Positions 6,639-6,661 of a stretch of DNA of 6,661 bases are shown here, piece after piece (positions within the stretch are counted from its first letter, which is position 1; each line of letters begins with the position of its first letter). This DNA comes from Methanobacteriota archaeon. Lineage in GTDB: Archaea; Thermoplasmatota; Poseidoniia; Poseidoniales; Poseidoniaceae. Location of the stretch: contig PBOE01000029.1 in the NCBI GenBank assembly GCA_002725275.1, positions 41,160-47,820 on the forward strand, read 5' to 3'. A program made the translations under genes and the position numbers. The notes under the pieces were generated by a model. The model was not told the DNA's origin and ran no database searches. It was given only the letters and a program-made list of their open reading frames with translations.

Positions 6639-6661
6639 AGTATGCCGACATGGCCGTTCCC
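6635..6661 (+). CDS. sufD: Start of a further gene, probably sufD (only 9 codons in the window)
   Basis: An ATG overlaps the sufB stop as ATGA and is preceded by GGAGGG 9 bases upstream, so a new gene clearly begins here. Only nine residues (MKYADMAVP) are visible before the window ends, too few for any homology call. The name rests on gene order: in archaea and many bacteria sufC and sufB are followed by sufD, the SufB paralogue that completes the SufBC2D complex. Another suf gene is possible but less likely. Confidence 0.55.

Overview
The window looks like a piece of an archaeal chromosome of medium-high GC. The main evidence is a tRNA-guanine transglycosylase of the archaeosine type (TgtA with a C-terminal PUA domain), which is found in archaea. 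Ribosome binding sites of the GGTGA or GGAGG type fit the archaeal 16S 3' end. The minimal SufC-SufB-SufD layout and the style of the ABC-2 permease fit a marine euryarchaeon such as Marine Group II/III (Poseidoniia). That lineage call is inferred from overall protein character only.

Layout. Two gene blocks diverge from a short intergenic region of about 140 bases (4340-4479). Leftward (minus strand), in transcription order: a NifU C-terminal-domain iron-sulfur carrier (4339-3866), TgtA (3824-1596, possibly starting at a GTG at 3869 that overlaps the previous stop), an ABC transporter ATPase (1534-524), and an ABC-2 type permease (527 to the left edge, incomplete) whose ATG overlaps the ATPase stop by 4 bases. 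Rightward (plus strand): sufC (4480-5229), sufB (5232-6638) and the first nine codons of a probable sufD (6635 to the right edge), packed with overlaps of a few bases or none and with Shine-Dalgarno sites inside the preceding gene.

How they work together. SufB, SufC and SufD form the ATP-driven scaffold that builds Fe-S clusters, and the divergently encoded NifU-like protein can carry clusters to target enzymes. TgtA places a 7-deazaguanine precursor into archaeal tRNA at position 15. The next step of archaeosine synthesis in Euryarchaeota uses a radical SAM (Fe-S) partner, so the neighbourhood may be more than chance, though this is inference. The ATPase and permease form a membrane transporter of unknown substrate, probably an exporter.

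Nothing here is a clearly new system. No RNA genes, mobile elements, CRISPR arrays or long repeats were seen, and there is no gene-free stretch above 300 bases. The most notable point is that TgtA keeps both catalytic aspartates but lacks the usual zinc-binding residue pattern.
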